Shown one piece after another: positions 32,901 through 41,964 of a stretch of 64,000 bases of DNA (position 1 is its first letter; every line of letters starts with the position of its first letter). The notes below the pieces were generated by a model. The model did no database searches, was not told where the DNA came from, and saw only the letters and a program-made list of their open reading frames with translations. A program made the translations under genes and the position numbers. Where the stretch lies: the NCBI RefSeq assembly GCF_900112335.1, contig NZ_FOLG01000002.1, forward strand, positions 220,810 to 284,809. The letters run 5' to 3'. This DNA is from Tropicimonas isoalkanivorans (GTDB lineage: Bacteria; Pseudomonadota; Alphaproteobacteria; Rhodobacterales; Rhodobacteraceae).

Positions 32901-33832
32901 TCGGCGCCGAGGTCGACCGCGATCTCGGAAACGGGCCGCGTGCCCTCGATCAGTCCAGCCTCGTTCAGGAACGCTTCGAAGCGCGCATAGCGGCCGGCGT
33001 CGAGCGCCGCGGGGGCCAGCGAGAAGCGCGGCCAGGTGTCGCCCCACGCCCGCTCGTTCAACTCGTCGCGCAGTTCCGCGGCGGTAGAGGAAAACACCTC
33101 CCAAGCCTCGTCGGGGTGATTGACGATGTAGTGGGTTGCGTGCTCGGTGGCGGTCAGAAAGCGCTGCACCTTATCCTTGTCCATCAGGTCGGGGTTGGTC
33201 ACGTAGATCAACTCCTCATAGGGCGGCAGGCCTTCCTCTTCCAGATAGAAGCAACGGCCGGGCACGCCTTCGATGTCCATCTGGTTCAGCTCGAAATTGC
33301 GGAAGGCACCGATCACGGCGTCCACCTGCTCCGCCATTAGCGCGGGCGAGAGCGACCAGTTGACGTTGACCAGTTCGACGTCGTCGAGCGTGAGCCCCGC
33401 GTTGCCAAGGATCTTGGCGAGCAACGCTTCCTCCACACCGGCCACCGAAAAGCCGATCTTGCGGCCCTTCAGATCCGCGAGCTCCTTCACCGGCCCATCG
33501 TCCAGCACGGCGAGGCAGTTTAGCGGCATCCCGATCAGTGTGCCGACGCGGACGAGCGGCAGGCCGGCCGCGACAGACAGGTGCAGCTGGTACTGGTAGT
33601 CGATCGCGAGGTCAGCGTTGCCGGCGGCGGCCATCTTGGGCGGGTCGGACGGGTCCGAGGGTGCGATGATCTCCACCTCCAGATCCTGATCGGCGAAGAA
33701 CCCCTTTTCCTGCGCCACGATGATCGGCGCGTGGTCGGGGTTGATGTACCAGTCGAGCACGACCGACATCTTGTCCGCGGCGAGCGCCGGGGTGGCGGCG
33801 AAAAGAGCGAAAGCGAGCGTTGTCAGGCGCAT
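32897..33832 (-). CDS. thiY: thiamine-precursor ABC transporter substrate-binding protein (NMT1/THI5-like)
   Basis: A 311-residue periplasmic protein. The signal peptide MRLTTLAFALFAATPALA is followed by SVVLDWYINPDHAPIIVAQE, the typical ThiY/NMT1 opening. Later segments GRKIGFSVAGVEEALLAKIL and VNVNWSLSPALMAEQVDAVI fit the family. It binds a pyrimidine thiamine precursor, judged from the riboswitch-controlled operon. The start is ATG 33832. Confidence 0.9.
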   Translation of the reverse strand: MRLTTLAFALFAATPALAADKMSVVLDWYINPDHAPIIVAQEKGFFADQDLEVEIIAPSDPSDPPKMAAAGNADLAIDYQYQLHLSVAAGLPLVRVGTLIGMPLNCLAVLDDGPVKELADLKGRKIGFSVAGVEEALLAKILGNAGLTLDDVELVNVNWSLSPALMAEQVDAVIGAFRNFELNQMDIEGVPGRCFYLEEEGLPPYEELIYVTNPDLMDKDKVQRFLTATEHATHYIVNHPDEAWEVFSSTAAELRDELNERAWGDTWPRFSLAPAALDAGRYARFEAFLNEAGLIEGTRPVSEIAVDLGAE

Positions 33833-33854
33833 GGAGCGTCTCCTTGATGTCAGT

Positions 33855-34670
33855 CTACATGCCGCCGGCGGGCGGCCAGAGTGCGTGGAAGTGGTGCGTG
33901 GGTCCGTGGCCGTGTCCGATGGCAAGGGTATCGGCCGCCCCAATGGCGCCGGTGAGCCAGTCCCGCGCCGCCCGGACGGCATCGGCCAGCGCCGCCCCCT
34001 TGGCGAGTTCCGCGGCGATGGCGGAGGACAGCGTGCACCCCGTGCCATGGGTGTTCGGCGTCTCGATGCGGGGCGCATCGACCCAGAGCAGACCATTGGC
34101 AGTCGCCAGCACATCAGGGCTCTCCGCGCCCTCCAGATGGCCGCCCTTCAGCAGCACGGCCTGCGGCCCGAGGGCGCGCAGGTCCGCCGCATGGCGCGCC
34201 ATTTCCTCGCGGCTCCGGGCGGGGTCACGGTCCAGCAGGGCCGAGGCCTCCGGCAGATTGGGCGTTAGCAGACTGGCGCGCGGCAACAGCCGGGTTCGTA
34301 GCGCCTCCACAGCGTCGGCAGGCAAGAGCGGATGCCCCCCCTTTGCGACCATCACCGGGTCCAGCACGACCGGTCCGTCATAGTCCGCCAGGCGGTCCGC
34401 CACAGCGACAGCGATTTCGGCCCCCGCGATCATGCCGATCTTGATCGCATCCACACGGATGTCGTCGAAGATCGCCTGTATTTGGTGCGAGACAAACTCC
34501 GGCGGAACGGTGTGCACACCGCTGACGCCCGTCGTGTTCTGCGCCGTGAGGGCGGTCATCGCCGCCATCCCGTAGACGCCCAAGGCAGAAAACGTCTTCA
34601 GATCCGCCTGGATACCGGCCCCGCCGGAGGGGTCCGACCCGGCAATGGACAGGGCTGTCGCAACGCTCAT
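33855..34670 (-). CDS. thiD: hydroxymethylpyrimidine/phosphomethylpyrimidine kinase
   Basis: A 271-residue ribokinase-fold enzyme that phosphorylates HMP and HMP-phosphate to HMP-PP. The N-terminal motif [18 protein letters not shown], the [12 protein letters not shown] segment and the C-terminal ATP/anion-hole motif [17 protein letters not shown] (catalytic Asp position replaced by the family's GCT motif) are typical of ThiD. It overlaps thiE by 4 bp and is separated from thiY by 22 bp. Confidence 0.96.
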   Translation of the reverse strand: MSVATALSIAGSDPSGGAGIQADLKTFSALGVYGMAAMTALTAQNTTGVSGVHTVPPEFVSHQIQAIFDDIRVDAIKIGMIAGAEIAVAVADRLADYDGPVVLDPVMVAKGGHPLLPADAVEALRTRLLPRASLLTPNLPEASALLDRDPARSREEMARHAADLRALGPQAVLLKGGHLEGAESPDVLATANGLLWVDAPRIETPNTHGTGCTLSSAIAAELAKGAALADAVRAARDWLTGAIGAADTLAIGHGHGPTHHFHALWPPAGGM

Positions 34671-35305
34671 GTCCGCGCTCCCTTCACTGCTTCGACCAGA
34701 TCGCGCGCGGCGGCTTCCGGGTCCGGCTGGCCACAGATGGCGGAGACGACCGCCAGTCCGGCCGCCCCGGCCGCGATCACGCCCTGGGCGTGCGCGGCCG
34801 TCAGCCCGCCAATCGCGACCGACGGCACCGGGCAGAGCGCCACAATCCGCGCCAGCCCGTCCATGCCGACGGGGCGTGCGTGGTCCGGCTTTGTGGGCGT
34901 GCCGAAGACGGGGCCAACCCCCGCATAGTCCACCGTTTTAGGGTCCAGCGCGCGTGCATGGGCCTCCGTTTCCACCGACAGGCCCAACACCATGTCCGGG
35001 CCGATGGCCGCGCGCGCCTCGTGGGCGGGGCGGTCCCCCTGCCCCACGTGCAAGCCGTCTGCCCCGCAGGCGACGGCGGCCTCCACGTCGTCGTTCACGA
35101 CCAGCAGCGCGCCGGTGCCCTCCATCGCGGCGCGCAGCGCCCGTCCGATCTTCACCCGCTCGGACGTCGAGGCGGTCTTGTGTCGGAGCTGAATGGTGCG
35201 AATGCCGCTCGCCATGGCGGCGCGGGCGGTCTCCACCATGCCAACGTTTGCGCAAAGGTCGGGGTCAAGCACGAGATAGGCGGACAGGTCCAGCGGCGTC
35301 CTCAT
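34667..35305 (-). CDS. thiE: thiamine-phosphate synthase
   Basis: A 212-residue TIM-barrel enzyme that joins HMP-PP with thiazole phosphate. It shows [12 protein letters not shown] (substrate Gln and Lys), [20 protein letters not shown] (Asn-Asp-Asp metal/pyrophosphate site), [16 protein letters not shown] and AIGGLTAAH. All key elements are present. It is coupled by 4-bp overlaps to thiM and thiD. Confidence 0.96.
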   Translation of the reverse strand: MRTPLDLSAYLVLDPDLCANVGMVETARAAMASGIRTIQLRHKTASTSERVKIGRALRAAMEGTGALLVVNDDVEAAVACGADGLHVGQGDRPAHEARAAIGPDMVLGLSVETEAHARALDPKTVDYAGVGPVFGTPTKPDHARPVGMDGLARIVALCPVPSVAIGGLTAAHAQGVIAAGAAGLAVVSAICGQPDPEAAARDLVEAVKGART

Positions 35306-36090
35306 GCTGCCTGCACCCTGTCGTCGCCAATCGTTTCGGGGGTCACGGCGGCCACCGCATCCAGGAAGGCCGGCAGGAAGCTGCCCGGCCCCTGCGCCAC
35401 CTTGGCCGCCTCTGCCCCGGCGGCGGCGAAATGGGCCAGCGCTCCCACGGTCGCGTCGAACGGATCTTCGACAGCCGCCGCGTAAGCCCCGACCAGGCAG
35501 GTCAGCGCGCAGCCGGAGGCTGTCACCTTCGGCATGAGCGGCGAGCCACCGGAGATACGCACCGCGCGGCTCCCATCGGTCACGAAATCCACTTCGCCGG
35601 TGACCGCCACAACCGAGCCCGCGCGTTGCGCTACGTCCCGCGCAGCGGCTTCGGCCGCGGTCACGGAATCGCCCGCGTCGACCCCCTTGCCCGAGCTGTC
35701 CTGCCCCCCGATCGCGAGGATTTCAGATGCGTTTCCCCGCACGATGGTGGGCGACTTCTGCATCAGCCGCGAGGTCGCTTCCCGCCGCAGGCCGGTTGCG
35801 AAACAGGCGACCGGATCGAGCACCCAGGGCTTCCCGGTCTTGGCGGCCACACTGGAGGCTTCGATCATGCCCGCGACCCACCGCGGGCTGAGCGTTCCGA
35901 TATTGATGGTCAGCGCACCCGCGATGGCGGCGAACTCGCCCGCCTCCTCCACGTCGTGCACCATCGCCGGGGCCGCCCCCGCCGCCAGAAGCGTGTTCGC
36001 GGCAAAATTCATCGCCACGTAATTGGTGATGCACTGCACCAGGGGCGCTGCCTCACGCATGGATGCAAGGGATTGGGAAGGAGCGGTCAT
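35302..36090 (-). CDS. thiM: hydroxyethylthiazole kinase
   Basis: A 262-residue kinase salvaging thiazole by phosphorylating hydroxyethylthiazole. The N-terminus PLVQCITNYVAMNFAANTLL is the ThiM signature; KPWVLDPVACFATGLRRE, IVRGNASEILAI and TASGCALTCLVGAYAA follow. It is the first gene after the TPP riboswitch. The start ATG 36090 has GGTGGAGG 9 bp upstream; that Shine-Dalgarno lies in a small hairpin (36097-36116), suggesting translational control. Confidence 0.95.
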   Translation of the reverse strand: MTAPSQSLASMREAAPLVQCITNYVAMNFAANTLLAAGAAPAMVHDVEEAGEFAAIAGALTINIGTLSPRWVAGMIEASSVAAKTGKPWVLDPVACFATGLRREATSRLMQKSPTIVRGNASEILAIGGQDSSGKGVDAGDSVTAAEAAARDVAQRAGSVVAVTGEVDFVTDGSRAVRISGGSPLMPKVTASGCALTCLVGAYAAAVEDPFDATVGALAHFAAAGAEAAKVAQGPGSFLPAFLDAVAAVTPETIGDDRVQAA

Positions 36091-36152
36091 CGGATTGGCC
36101 TCCACCGGCAAAGGCCGCGGGGGGCCTGCTGGCGGTGCGCCGATCGGGTCCC

Positions 36153-36231
36153 CGACTCCCTCCGCCAGTATCATCTGGTTCAGGTTCAAAGGGTACTTCT
36201 CAGACCGCATGAGATGCGGACGCCCCCGTCG
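36153..36231 (-). ncRNA. TPP riboswitch (THI element)
   Basis: On the minus strand the conserved core is plain: CTGAGA, then ACCCTTTGAACCTGA, then CCAGATGATACTGG and CGGAGGGA, closed by a short P1 (CGAC/GTCG). Together these are the TPP-binding aptamer. Downstream, GGCCT/AGGCC (36097-36116) forms a stem that encloses the GGAGG ribosome-binding site of thiM, so thiamine pyrophosphate probably represses translation initiation. It controls thiMED-thiYZX. Confidence 0.95.
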
Positions 36232-36448
36232 ATGTCCGTCCATAAAGCAGATCGCTCCGGAAATGTCACGAGGGCGCGCCATCAAATATTGCCGGGGCAC
36301 GCTTCAACGCCCGCGAACGGACCATGTCTAAATGCGGGCCCCGGCCAAGATTCCGGCCCCGGCCGCCATCGCCATGATCTGCTTCAACGACACGCGGCGA
36401 AAGACCGCGCATTGTTCCGGTGGAGGCAATCGGAAGGAGGAGGTCGAG

Positions 36449-36871
36449 ATGAGGTGCTTCATTCTCGCCGCGGGCGCGATGCTCGCGCTGTCCACCGGAG
36501 TGGCCTTGGCTCAGGAGGCGGAGGCAAAACTCGGCGAACAGGAATACATGATCGCTTGCGCAGGATGTCACGGGGAGGACGGTAAAGGCAGTGGGCCGAT
36601 GGCAGAGCTGCTTGTCATCAATCCACCGGACTTGACCAAGATCACCGAACGGACCGGAGGCGGTGCCTTCCCGTATTACAACACGATGATCCTGATTGAT
36701 GGACGCAACGACATCCGTGCACACGGAGGCCCCATGCCGATCTGGGGAGACCGTTTCATGAGCGACATGCGCGCCCACGACGCCGCTTGGGTTACGCCCG
36801 AATCCGTGAAACTCGCGGTCAAGGGGCGCATATTGGCCCTGACGCAGTACCTGGCATCGATCCAGCAATAG
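36449..36871 (+). CDS. periplasmic c-type cytochrome
   Basis: A 140-residue exported monoheme cytochrome. The signal peptide spans about residues 1-21 (MRCFILAAGAMLALSTGVALA). The heme motif C37-AG-C40-H41 is followed by a Gly-rich segment and a candidate axial Met in HGGPMPIWG (Met96). The fold resembles class I cytochromes of the cytochrome-oxidase or dehydrogenase donor type. ATG 36449 is preceded by a near-perfect GGAAGGAGGAGG. It stands alone, divergent from the thiamine operon and convergent with matB. The redox partner is unknown. Confidence 0.9.
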   Translation: MRCFILAAGAMLALSTGVALAQEAEAKLGEQEYMIACAGCHGEDGKGSGPMAELLVINPPDLTKITERTGGGAFPYYNTMILIDGRNDIRAHGGPMPIWGDRFMSDMRAHDAAWVTPESVKLAVKGRILALTQYLASIQQ

Positions 36872-36932
36872 CGGCCCCGGTGCAGCCGGCACGTAACCCG
36901 CCGCGGGGGACTCGGCGCATCCGCAATGATGG

Positions 36933-38447
36933 TCAGGCGGTAAAGACGTCCGAATAGGTTTGGCGCAGCAGCTTCTTCTGCACCTTTCCCATGGCGTTGC
37001 GGGGCAACTCGTCGACAATCACGTAATGCCGCGGCTGCTTGAACCGGGCGAGATTGGCGCTGATTTCGGCCTCGATCTCCAGCACGTCGAGCTTCGCACC
37101 ACTCTCCGGCACCAATACGGCCACGACGCTTTCACCGAGATCCGGGTGCGGCGCCCCGATGACCGCGCTTTCCAGTACGCCGGGTTGCGCATCCAGCGCC
37201 TGCTCGACATCGACCGGATAGACGTTGAACCCACCCGAAATGATCAGATCCTTGCTGCGGCCGACGATGGTGACGTAGCCGTCCTCCCCCTGCATTCCCA
37301 GGTCGCCGGTAATGAAGAACCCGTCCGGGCGCAGTTCTTCCGCTGTCTTCTCCGGCATCCGCCAGTAGCCCTGGAAGACATTGGGGCCGCGTACCTCGAT
37401 CATCCCCACTTTCCCGCGGGGCAGCTCGGCGCCGGTATCGGGGTCCGTCACCCGAATCTCCACGCCCGGCAGCGGAAGGCCCACCGTCCCCGCCCGCCGC
37501 TCGCCCTCGTACGGGTTGGAGGTGTTCATGTTGGTCTCGGTCAGGCCGTACCGTTCCAGAATGCGATGCCCGGTACGCTCTTCGAACGCCCTGTGTGTCT
37601 CCGCCAGAAGGGGCGCAGATCCCGCGATGAACAGGCGCATGTTAGCGCAGCGATCCCGCGTGAATTCGGGGTGGTCCAGCAGGCGGGTATAGAACGTGGG
37701 CACACCCATCAGCGCGGTGGCCCGCGGCAACGTCTCCAGAACCGCGTTCAGGTCGAACCGCGGCAGGAAGATCATCGACCCGCCGGCAAGCAGCATGATG
37801 TTGGTGGCCACGAACAAGCCGTGGGTATGAAAGATCGGCAGGGCATGGATAAGCACGTCTTCACGATTGAAGTGCCAGACGTCTTTCAGCACCTGGGCAT
37901 TCGACAACAGGTTCTGCTGACTCAGCATCGCGCCCTTGGACAGCCCGGTCGTGCCGGAGGTGTAGAGCAGCGCCGCAAGGTCCGACTCCTCCCGGTCCGC
38001 CGGCTCGAATCGGTCCGACAAGCCGCGCGCGAGTTCGGCGAAGCTGCCGCTGCCATCGGCTTCCAGCGTTTCGTAGCGCACGCCGAGCTGGTCGCAATCG
38101 GTGTGCAGCACCTCACGCGAATCCCCCCGCCCCAGAACAAGCCGCGCGCCGGAATTCTCGATGAAGTAGCAGACCTCATGGGCGGTGTAGCCAGTGTTGA
38201 ACGGCAGAAAAACGAGCCCCGACATAACCGACGCGGCATAGACGGCCAGTGCTTCTGGCGATTTGTCCACTTGCACGGCGAGCCGGTCTCCCGGCCGCAA
38301 CCCCACGTCCGTCAGGGCATTGGCGAACCGGGACGCCATGCGCAGAAAGGCACCATGCGTCAGTTCGGCGCCGTCGGGGAGGACAAGGAACGGCGTCTCC
38401 TTGTCCATGTGCGGCGCGAACAGGGCGTCAAACAGGGGATTTGGCAT
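36933..38447 (-). CDS. matB: malonate-CoA ligase (acyl-CoA synthetase family)
   Basis: A 504-residue adenylate-forming enzyme. The AMP-binding signature LLYTSGTTGLSKGAMLSQQN is near 163. LIHALPIFHTHGLFVATNIM is typical of MatB-type ligases, as is ERYGLTETNMNTSNP. The hinge motif GRSKDLIISGGFNVYPVDVE follows, and the catalytic C-terminal Lys lies in LPRNAMGKVQKK. It activates malonate (or methylmalonate) to its CoA ester. No matA/matC is adjacent, so malonate is an inference from sequence flavour. Confidence 0.85.
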   Translation of the reverse strand: MPNPLFDALFAPHMDKETPFLVLPDGAELTHGAFLRMASRFANALTDVGLRPGDRLAVQVDKSPEALAVYAASVMSGLVFLPFNTGYTAHEVCYFIENSGARLVLGRGDSREVLHTDCDQLGVRYETLEADGSGSFAELARGLSDRFEPADREESDLAALLYTSGTTGLSKGAMLSQQNLLSNAQVLKDVWHFNREDVLIHALPIFHTHGLFVATNIMLLAGGSMIFLPRFDLNAVLETLPRATALMGVPTFYTRLLDHPEFTRDRCANMRLFIAGSAPLLAETHRAFEERTGHRILERYGLTETNMNTSNPYEGERRAGTVGLPLPGVEIRVTDPDTGAELPRGKVGMIEVRGPNVFQGYWRMPEKTAEELRPDGFFITGDLGMQGEDGYVTIVGRSKDLIISGGFNVYPVDVEQALDAQPGVLESAVIGAPHPDLGESVVAVLVPESGAKLDVLEIEAEISANLARFKQPRHYVIVDELPRNAMGKVQKKLLRQTYSDVFTA

Positions 38448-38903
38448 GTCAGGACCCTTCGACGTACGTTCTTGTGCGACCTCTACCCTCCCGTCCCTCC
38501 CAAGGGCAAGGCGACGAAGCGCACGCGCGATGAGAGAGCTTCAGTTGCACGAAGACGCACTGCCGCAGCAAATTTCAGAGGCCGTCCTGCAATGTGAATA
38601 ACTTTTTGCCGGATTTTCCGGGGCATGGCGCTATTTCAGTAGCATCACGCCCGCGCTTCTACGCCAAACACGATCTCGCATCCAAATGGACTCGGCAGAA
38701 CCATATAACCTATTGTTATAAATCGTTTATTTTTTTATTATTTGCTGGAACAAATTTGAGGTTTAGCAAATTGGGCCGCCGATCACCCCACGCCAAATAG
38801 TTCCACGCTGTGGATAAGTTTGTGGACCTGCCGTCCGGTCAAGACTCAAGACGTGTCTCGATATGGCGTGTTGCATTTGCGCAACCCATACGATGTCGGT
38901 CGC
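38448..38903. other. non-coding region between gltX and matB with AT-rich island
   Basis: These 456 bp contain no supported gene. A block at about 38701-38775 is dramatically AT-rich for this genome, including a run of seven T and TTATTATTTG. It is followed by a DnaA-box-like TGTGGATAA at 38809-38817 and a second TGTGGA at 38821. The matB promoter should lie to the left of this block. Confidence 0.65.
38809..38817 (+). other. DnaA-box-like site TGTGGATAA (site 2)
   Basis: An exact consensus DnaA box, embedded in GCTGTGGATAAGT and followed by TTGTGGA. The 13-mer is shared with the site at 31390-31402. Here it sits about 35 bp from an AT-rich island, the arrangement of a DNA-unwinding element next to initiator boxes, although only one full box is present. 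Confidence 0.5.
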
Positions 38904-40223
38904 TCAGAACTTCGGTTTGGCCTGCATAAGCGGCATAAAGTCTGCCATTTCAGGGCCATGACGGCGCCCGGTCAGAGCCTTGCGAAGCGGCATGAACAGC
39001 CCCTTGCCTTTCCGCCCAGTCTCCGCCTTCACCGCGGAGGTCCAGGTGGACCAGGTGGACTCGTCGAACGGAAGATCCGGCAATAGCGCCATCGCACTCT
39101 GGACGAAGTCCGCATCCTCCGGGTCGACGTCAGCCTGCGCGCCTTGCGACAGCACCGTCCACCAGTCGGCGATCTCTGCACGGGTACCGATGTTTTCCCG
39201 GACCACGTTCCAGAACTGCGCGGCCATATCGTCCGGAACGCCGATTTCCGCGATCCGGTCAGAGACTGCCTCCAGCGGCAGGCTATGCAGGTACCGCGCC
39301 GTGAGCGGCCGAAGGTCCTCCACGTCGAACTTGGTCGGCGCGGCGCCGAAATGGCTTAGGTTGAACCCGTCGATCAGCTCCTGATGGTCGGTGCGCAACT
39401 CCACCGGATCGGACGAGCCGAGTCGCGCCATCAGCGACAGCAGCGCCATCGGCTCCACGCCTTGCTCGCGCAGGTCGCGCAAGGCCAGCGTCCCGAGGCG
39501 CTTTGACAGTGCCTCCCCCTGCGGGCCGGTGAGCAGCGAGTGGTGCGCAAAGTGCGGCACGGCGCCGCCGAGCGCCTCGATGATCTGGATCTGGGTTGCG
39601 GTGTTCGTCACGTGGTCGGAACCGCGCACCACGTGGGTGATCCCCATCTCGGTGTCGTCCACCACGGAGGCGATGGTGTAGAGCACCTGCCCGTCCCCGC
39701 GAATGAGGACCGGATCGGAAACCGAGGCCGCGTCGATCGAGGTCAGGCCGAGGATACCATCCTCCCACTCGATCCGCTCCTGCTTCAGCAGGAAGCGCCA
39801 GTGCCCGGACCGATCCGCCCGCAGGGCCGCCTTATCTGCCTCGGAGAGCTGCAATGCCGCGCGGTCGTAAACCGGCGGCTTGCCCATGTTGAGCTGCTTC
39901 TTGCGCTTCAGGTCCAGTTCCGTGGGCGTTTCGAAGCACTCGTAAAGCCGCCCCTCCGCCCGCAATGCGTCCGCGGCCGCGGCGTACCGGTCAAGGCGGG
40001 AAGATTGCGTCTCCTCCCGGTCCCACGTCAGGCCCAGCCATTCCAGATCCTCCCGGATCGCATCGGCGTATTCCTGTTTCGACCGCTCGGGGTCCGTATC
40101 ATCAAGCCGCAGAATAAACGTGCCGCCGGCTTTGCGCGCGATCAGCCAGTTGAACAGCGCAGTGCGCAGATTGCCCACATGCAGATATCCGGTGGGCGAC
40201 GGGGCGAAACGTGTGACGGTCAT
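38904..40223 (-). CDS. gltX: glutamyl-tRNA synthetase
   Basis: A 439-residue class I aminoacyl-tRNA synthetase. The N-terminus RFAPSPTGYLHVGNLRTALF contains the HIGH-like HVGN, and the KMSKS-like loop reads GEALSKRLGTL. Length is that of the shorter alphaproteobacterial GluRS. Rhodobacterales often carry two GltX paralogs, one possibly glutaminylating; which one this is cannot be decided here. The start ATG 40223 has GGAG upstream. It is divergent from the zincin gene. Confidence 0.94.
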   Translation of the reverse strand: MTVTRFAPSPTGYLHVGNLRTALFNWLIARKAGGTFILRLDDTDPERSKQEYADAIREDLEWLGLTWDREETQSSRLDRYAAAADALRAEGRLYECFETPTELDLKRKKQLNMGKPPVYDRAALQLSEADKAALRADRSGHWRFLLKQERIEWEDGILGLTSIDAASVSDPVLIRGDGQVLYTIASVVDDTEMGITHVVRGSDHVTNTATQIQIIEALGGAVPHFAHHSLLTGPQGEALSKRLGTLALRDLREQGVEPMALLSLMARLGSSDPVELRTDHQELIDGFNLSHFGAAPTKFDVEDLRPLTARYLHSLPLEAVSDRIAEIGVPDDMAAQFWNVVRENIGTRAEIADWWTVLSQGAQADVDPEDADFVQSAMALLPDLPFDESTWSTWTSAVKAETGRKGKGLFMPLRKALTGRRHGPEMADFMPLMQAKPKF

Positions 40224-40303
40224 TCGAGCTCTCCTGTTCTGCGCCCTCTTCCACAGGGGGGCGTTCTTGTCCATACCGGAGGCAGAGAACCAGGGGATCA
40301 TGC

Positions 40304-40708
40304 ATGGACTGGACCGCCGCACAGGCTCCGAGCCTCTACGACATCGCCGTTCTGGCGGAGGAGACCCGAAAGGCATTTCCGCAGCCGTTCGACTATCCGG
40401 CGCGGTCGGTGGTGATACAGGTGGAGGAACTGGCCGACGAGGACATGCTGGCGGACCTCGAGTTGGATGACCCCTACGAACTCACCGGACTCTACGACGG
40501 CATCCCTCTCACGGAGCGGTCCGTGATGGACCAGCCCGACCAGCCAGACATGATCTGGCTGTTCCGCCGTGCGATCCTGGAGGAATGGATCGAGCGCGGG
40601 GATGTGTCGCTGGCCGAGCTTGTCGGAAATGTCGTGGTGCACGAGTTCGCCCACCATTTCGGATGGTCCGACAAGGACATCGCCCGCATCGACCGTTGGT
40701 GGGAATAA
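40304..40708 (+). CDS. minimal zincin-type metallopeptidase family protein
   Basis: A 134-residue protein with the zinc motif VVVHEFAHHFGWSDKDI (HExxH plus a downstream Asp/Glu-type ligand) near residues 110-125. A conserved upstream region VIQVEELADEDML and the GLYDGIPLTERS segment are typical of the small 'metallopeptidase family protein' group that has no characterised substrate. It starts 80 bp from gltX, divergently; GGAGG and GGGGA precede the ATG. Proteolytic activity has not been shown for most members. Confidence 0.85.
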   Translation: MDWTAAQAPSLYDIAVLAEETRKAFPQPFDYPARSVVIQVEELADEDMLADLELDDPYELTGLYDGIPLTERSVMDQPDQPDMIWLFRRAILEEWIERGDVSLAELVGNVVVHEFAHHFGWSDKDIARIDRWWE

Positions 40709-40836
40709 CGTCGAACAAGGCCTTGGCGCAGTGCCTCGGCCAGTTCCCTCTCCGAGACCCACTGCCCGAGAACTGAACCGACGCCGCCCCATGTGCGTAC
40801 ACACAGGATACGGGACTGGAGAACAGGAGATCCGAC

Positions 40837-41757
40837 ATGACCTTTCGCTTGAGCCGACGTGCCGCAATTGCGTCCACCCTCGCCGCGCCTGCCGTGCTGG
40901 CCGCCACACGTATGGCAACGGCCCAGACGGCGCCCCAGGCGCCCTCGCCGATGCCCCGGGCACGCGGCTTCAAGGTGGGCGACTTCGACGTGACGACCCT
41001 GCTGGCGGGCAGCGCAATGCGGGAGGAGCCGCACACGATCTTCGGCCTCAACGTGGACGCCGAGACATTTGGGACCGTAAGCCGGGACAACTTCATCCCC
41101 ACGGACAAGGCTCAGTTCTATTTTACACCGACCGTGGTCCGCACTGCGAGCGAGGTGATTCTCTTCGATACCGGGCTGAACCCGGAAGGGATCGCCACGG
41201 CTTTGCAGGAGGCTGGCACGTCGGCCGATGACGTAACGCATGTCGTCATAACGCATATGCACGGCGATCACATCGGCGGGCTGATGAAGGACGGTGCGCC
41301 CACATTTGCGAATGCCGCCTACCTCACCGGCGAGCGCGAGTACGATCACTGGGCCGACTCGGGGAACGAAGGGTTCGAGGGAATGGTGAAGCCGCTGGCG
41401 GAGCAGATGACATTCCTGAAGGACGGCGACTCGGTCACCTCCGGCATCACCGCTGTCGCGGCGTTCGGGCACACGCCCGGACACATGACCTACATGCTGG
41501 AAAGCGGGAACGATCAACTTCTGCTCGCGGCAGACCTCGCCAACCACTACGTGTGGTCCCTCGCCTACCCCGACTGGGAGGTGAAATACGACAGCGACAA
41601 GGCCGCCGCCGCGGAATCCCGCCGCCGCATTCTCGGGATGCTCGCCGCCGACAAGGTGCCGTTTGTCGGCTACCACATGCCCTTCCCTGCCGCGGGTTTC
41701 GTTGACACGCGCGAAGACGGTTTCCGGTATGTGCCGGTCAGCTACCAGTTGATGTGA
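40837..41757 (+). CDS. Tat-exported MBL-fold metallo-hydrolase
   Basis: A 306-residue metallo-beta-lactamase-fold protein. It begins with a twin-arginine signal (MTFRLSRRAAIASTLAAPAV), so it is probably exported folded with its metals. The metal site VVITHMHGDHIGG is near residues 138-150, with a further His in FGHTPGHM and an Asp in LLAADLANH. The layout resembles AiiA/quorum-quenching lactonases and other small-ester hydrolases. The substrate is unknown. A short GC palindrome (41788-41801) follows. Confidence 0.85.
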   Translation: MTFRLSRRAAIASTLAAPAVLAATRMATAQTAPQAPSPMPRARGFKVGDFDVTTLLAGSAMREEPHTIFGLNVDAETFGTVSRDNFIPTDKAQFYFTPTVVRTASEVILFDTGLNPEGIATALQEAGTSADDVTHVVITHMHGDHIGGLMKDGAPTFANAAYLTGEREYDHWADSGNEGFEGMVKPLAEQMTFLKDGDSVTSGITAVAAFGHTPGHMTYMLESGNDQLLLAADLANHYVWSLAYPDWEVKYDSDKAAAAESRRRILGMLAADKVPFVGYHMPFPAAGFVDTREDGFRYVPVSYQLM

Positions 41758-41787
41758 CCTTCCGCGCGCCCTGACAGCACAGTTTCC

Positions 41788-41801
41788 GGGGCGCGCGCCC
41801 C
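41788..41801 (+). terminator. GC palindrome after the metallo-hydrolase gene
   Basis: GGGGCGCGCGCCCC can fold as a 5-bp stem with a 4-nt loop and is followed by TTGTG. It is a weak terminator candidate 31 bp past the stop. Confidence 0.3.
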
Positions 41802-41964
41802 TTGTGATTGGCACTGACATGCCTTTCCCTGCAAGCCGACGCTTTTCGCACAAGAACCGGTCGCCTCGTGCCTGCGGTCGTATTACGCGCCCTCCAAGGT
41901 TGCATCGTCGCGCCGAATGGGGTGTGTGTGCGCAAACATCGGCTGAAAGGGAAAGGCACACACC

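Noticed and set aside
35302-36300. thiM starting upstream at 36300
   Set aside because: That extension would translate the TPP riboswitch; ATG 36090 has a good ribosome-binding site and matches the family N-terminus.
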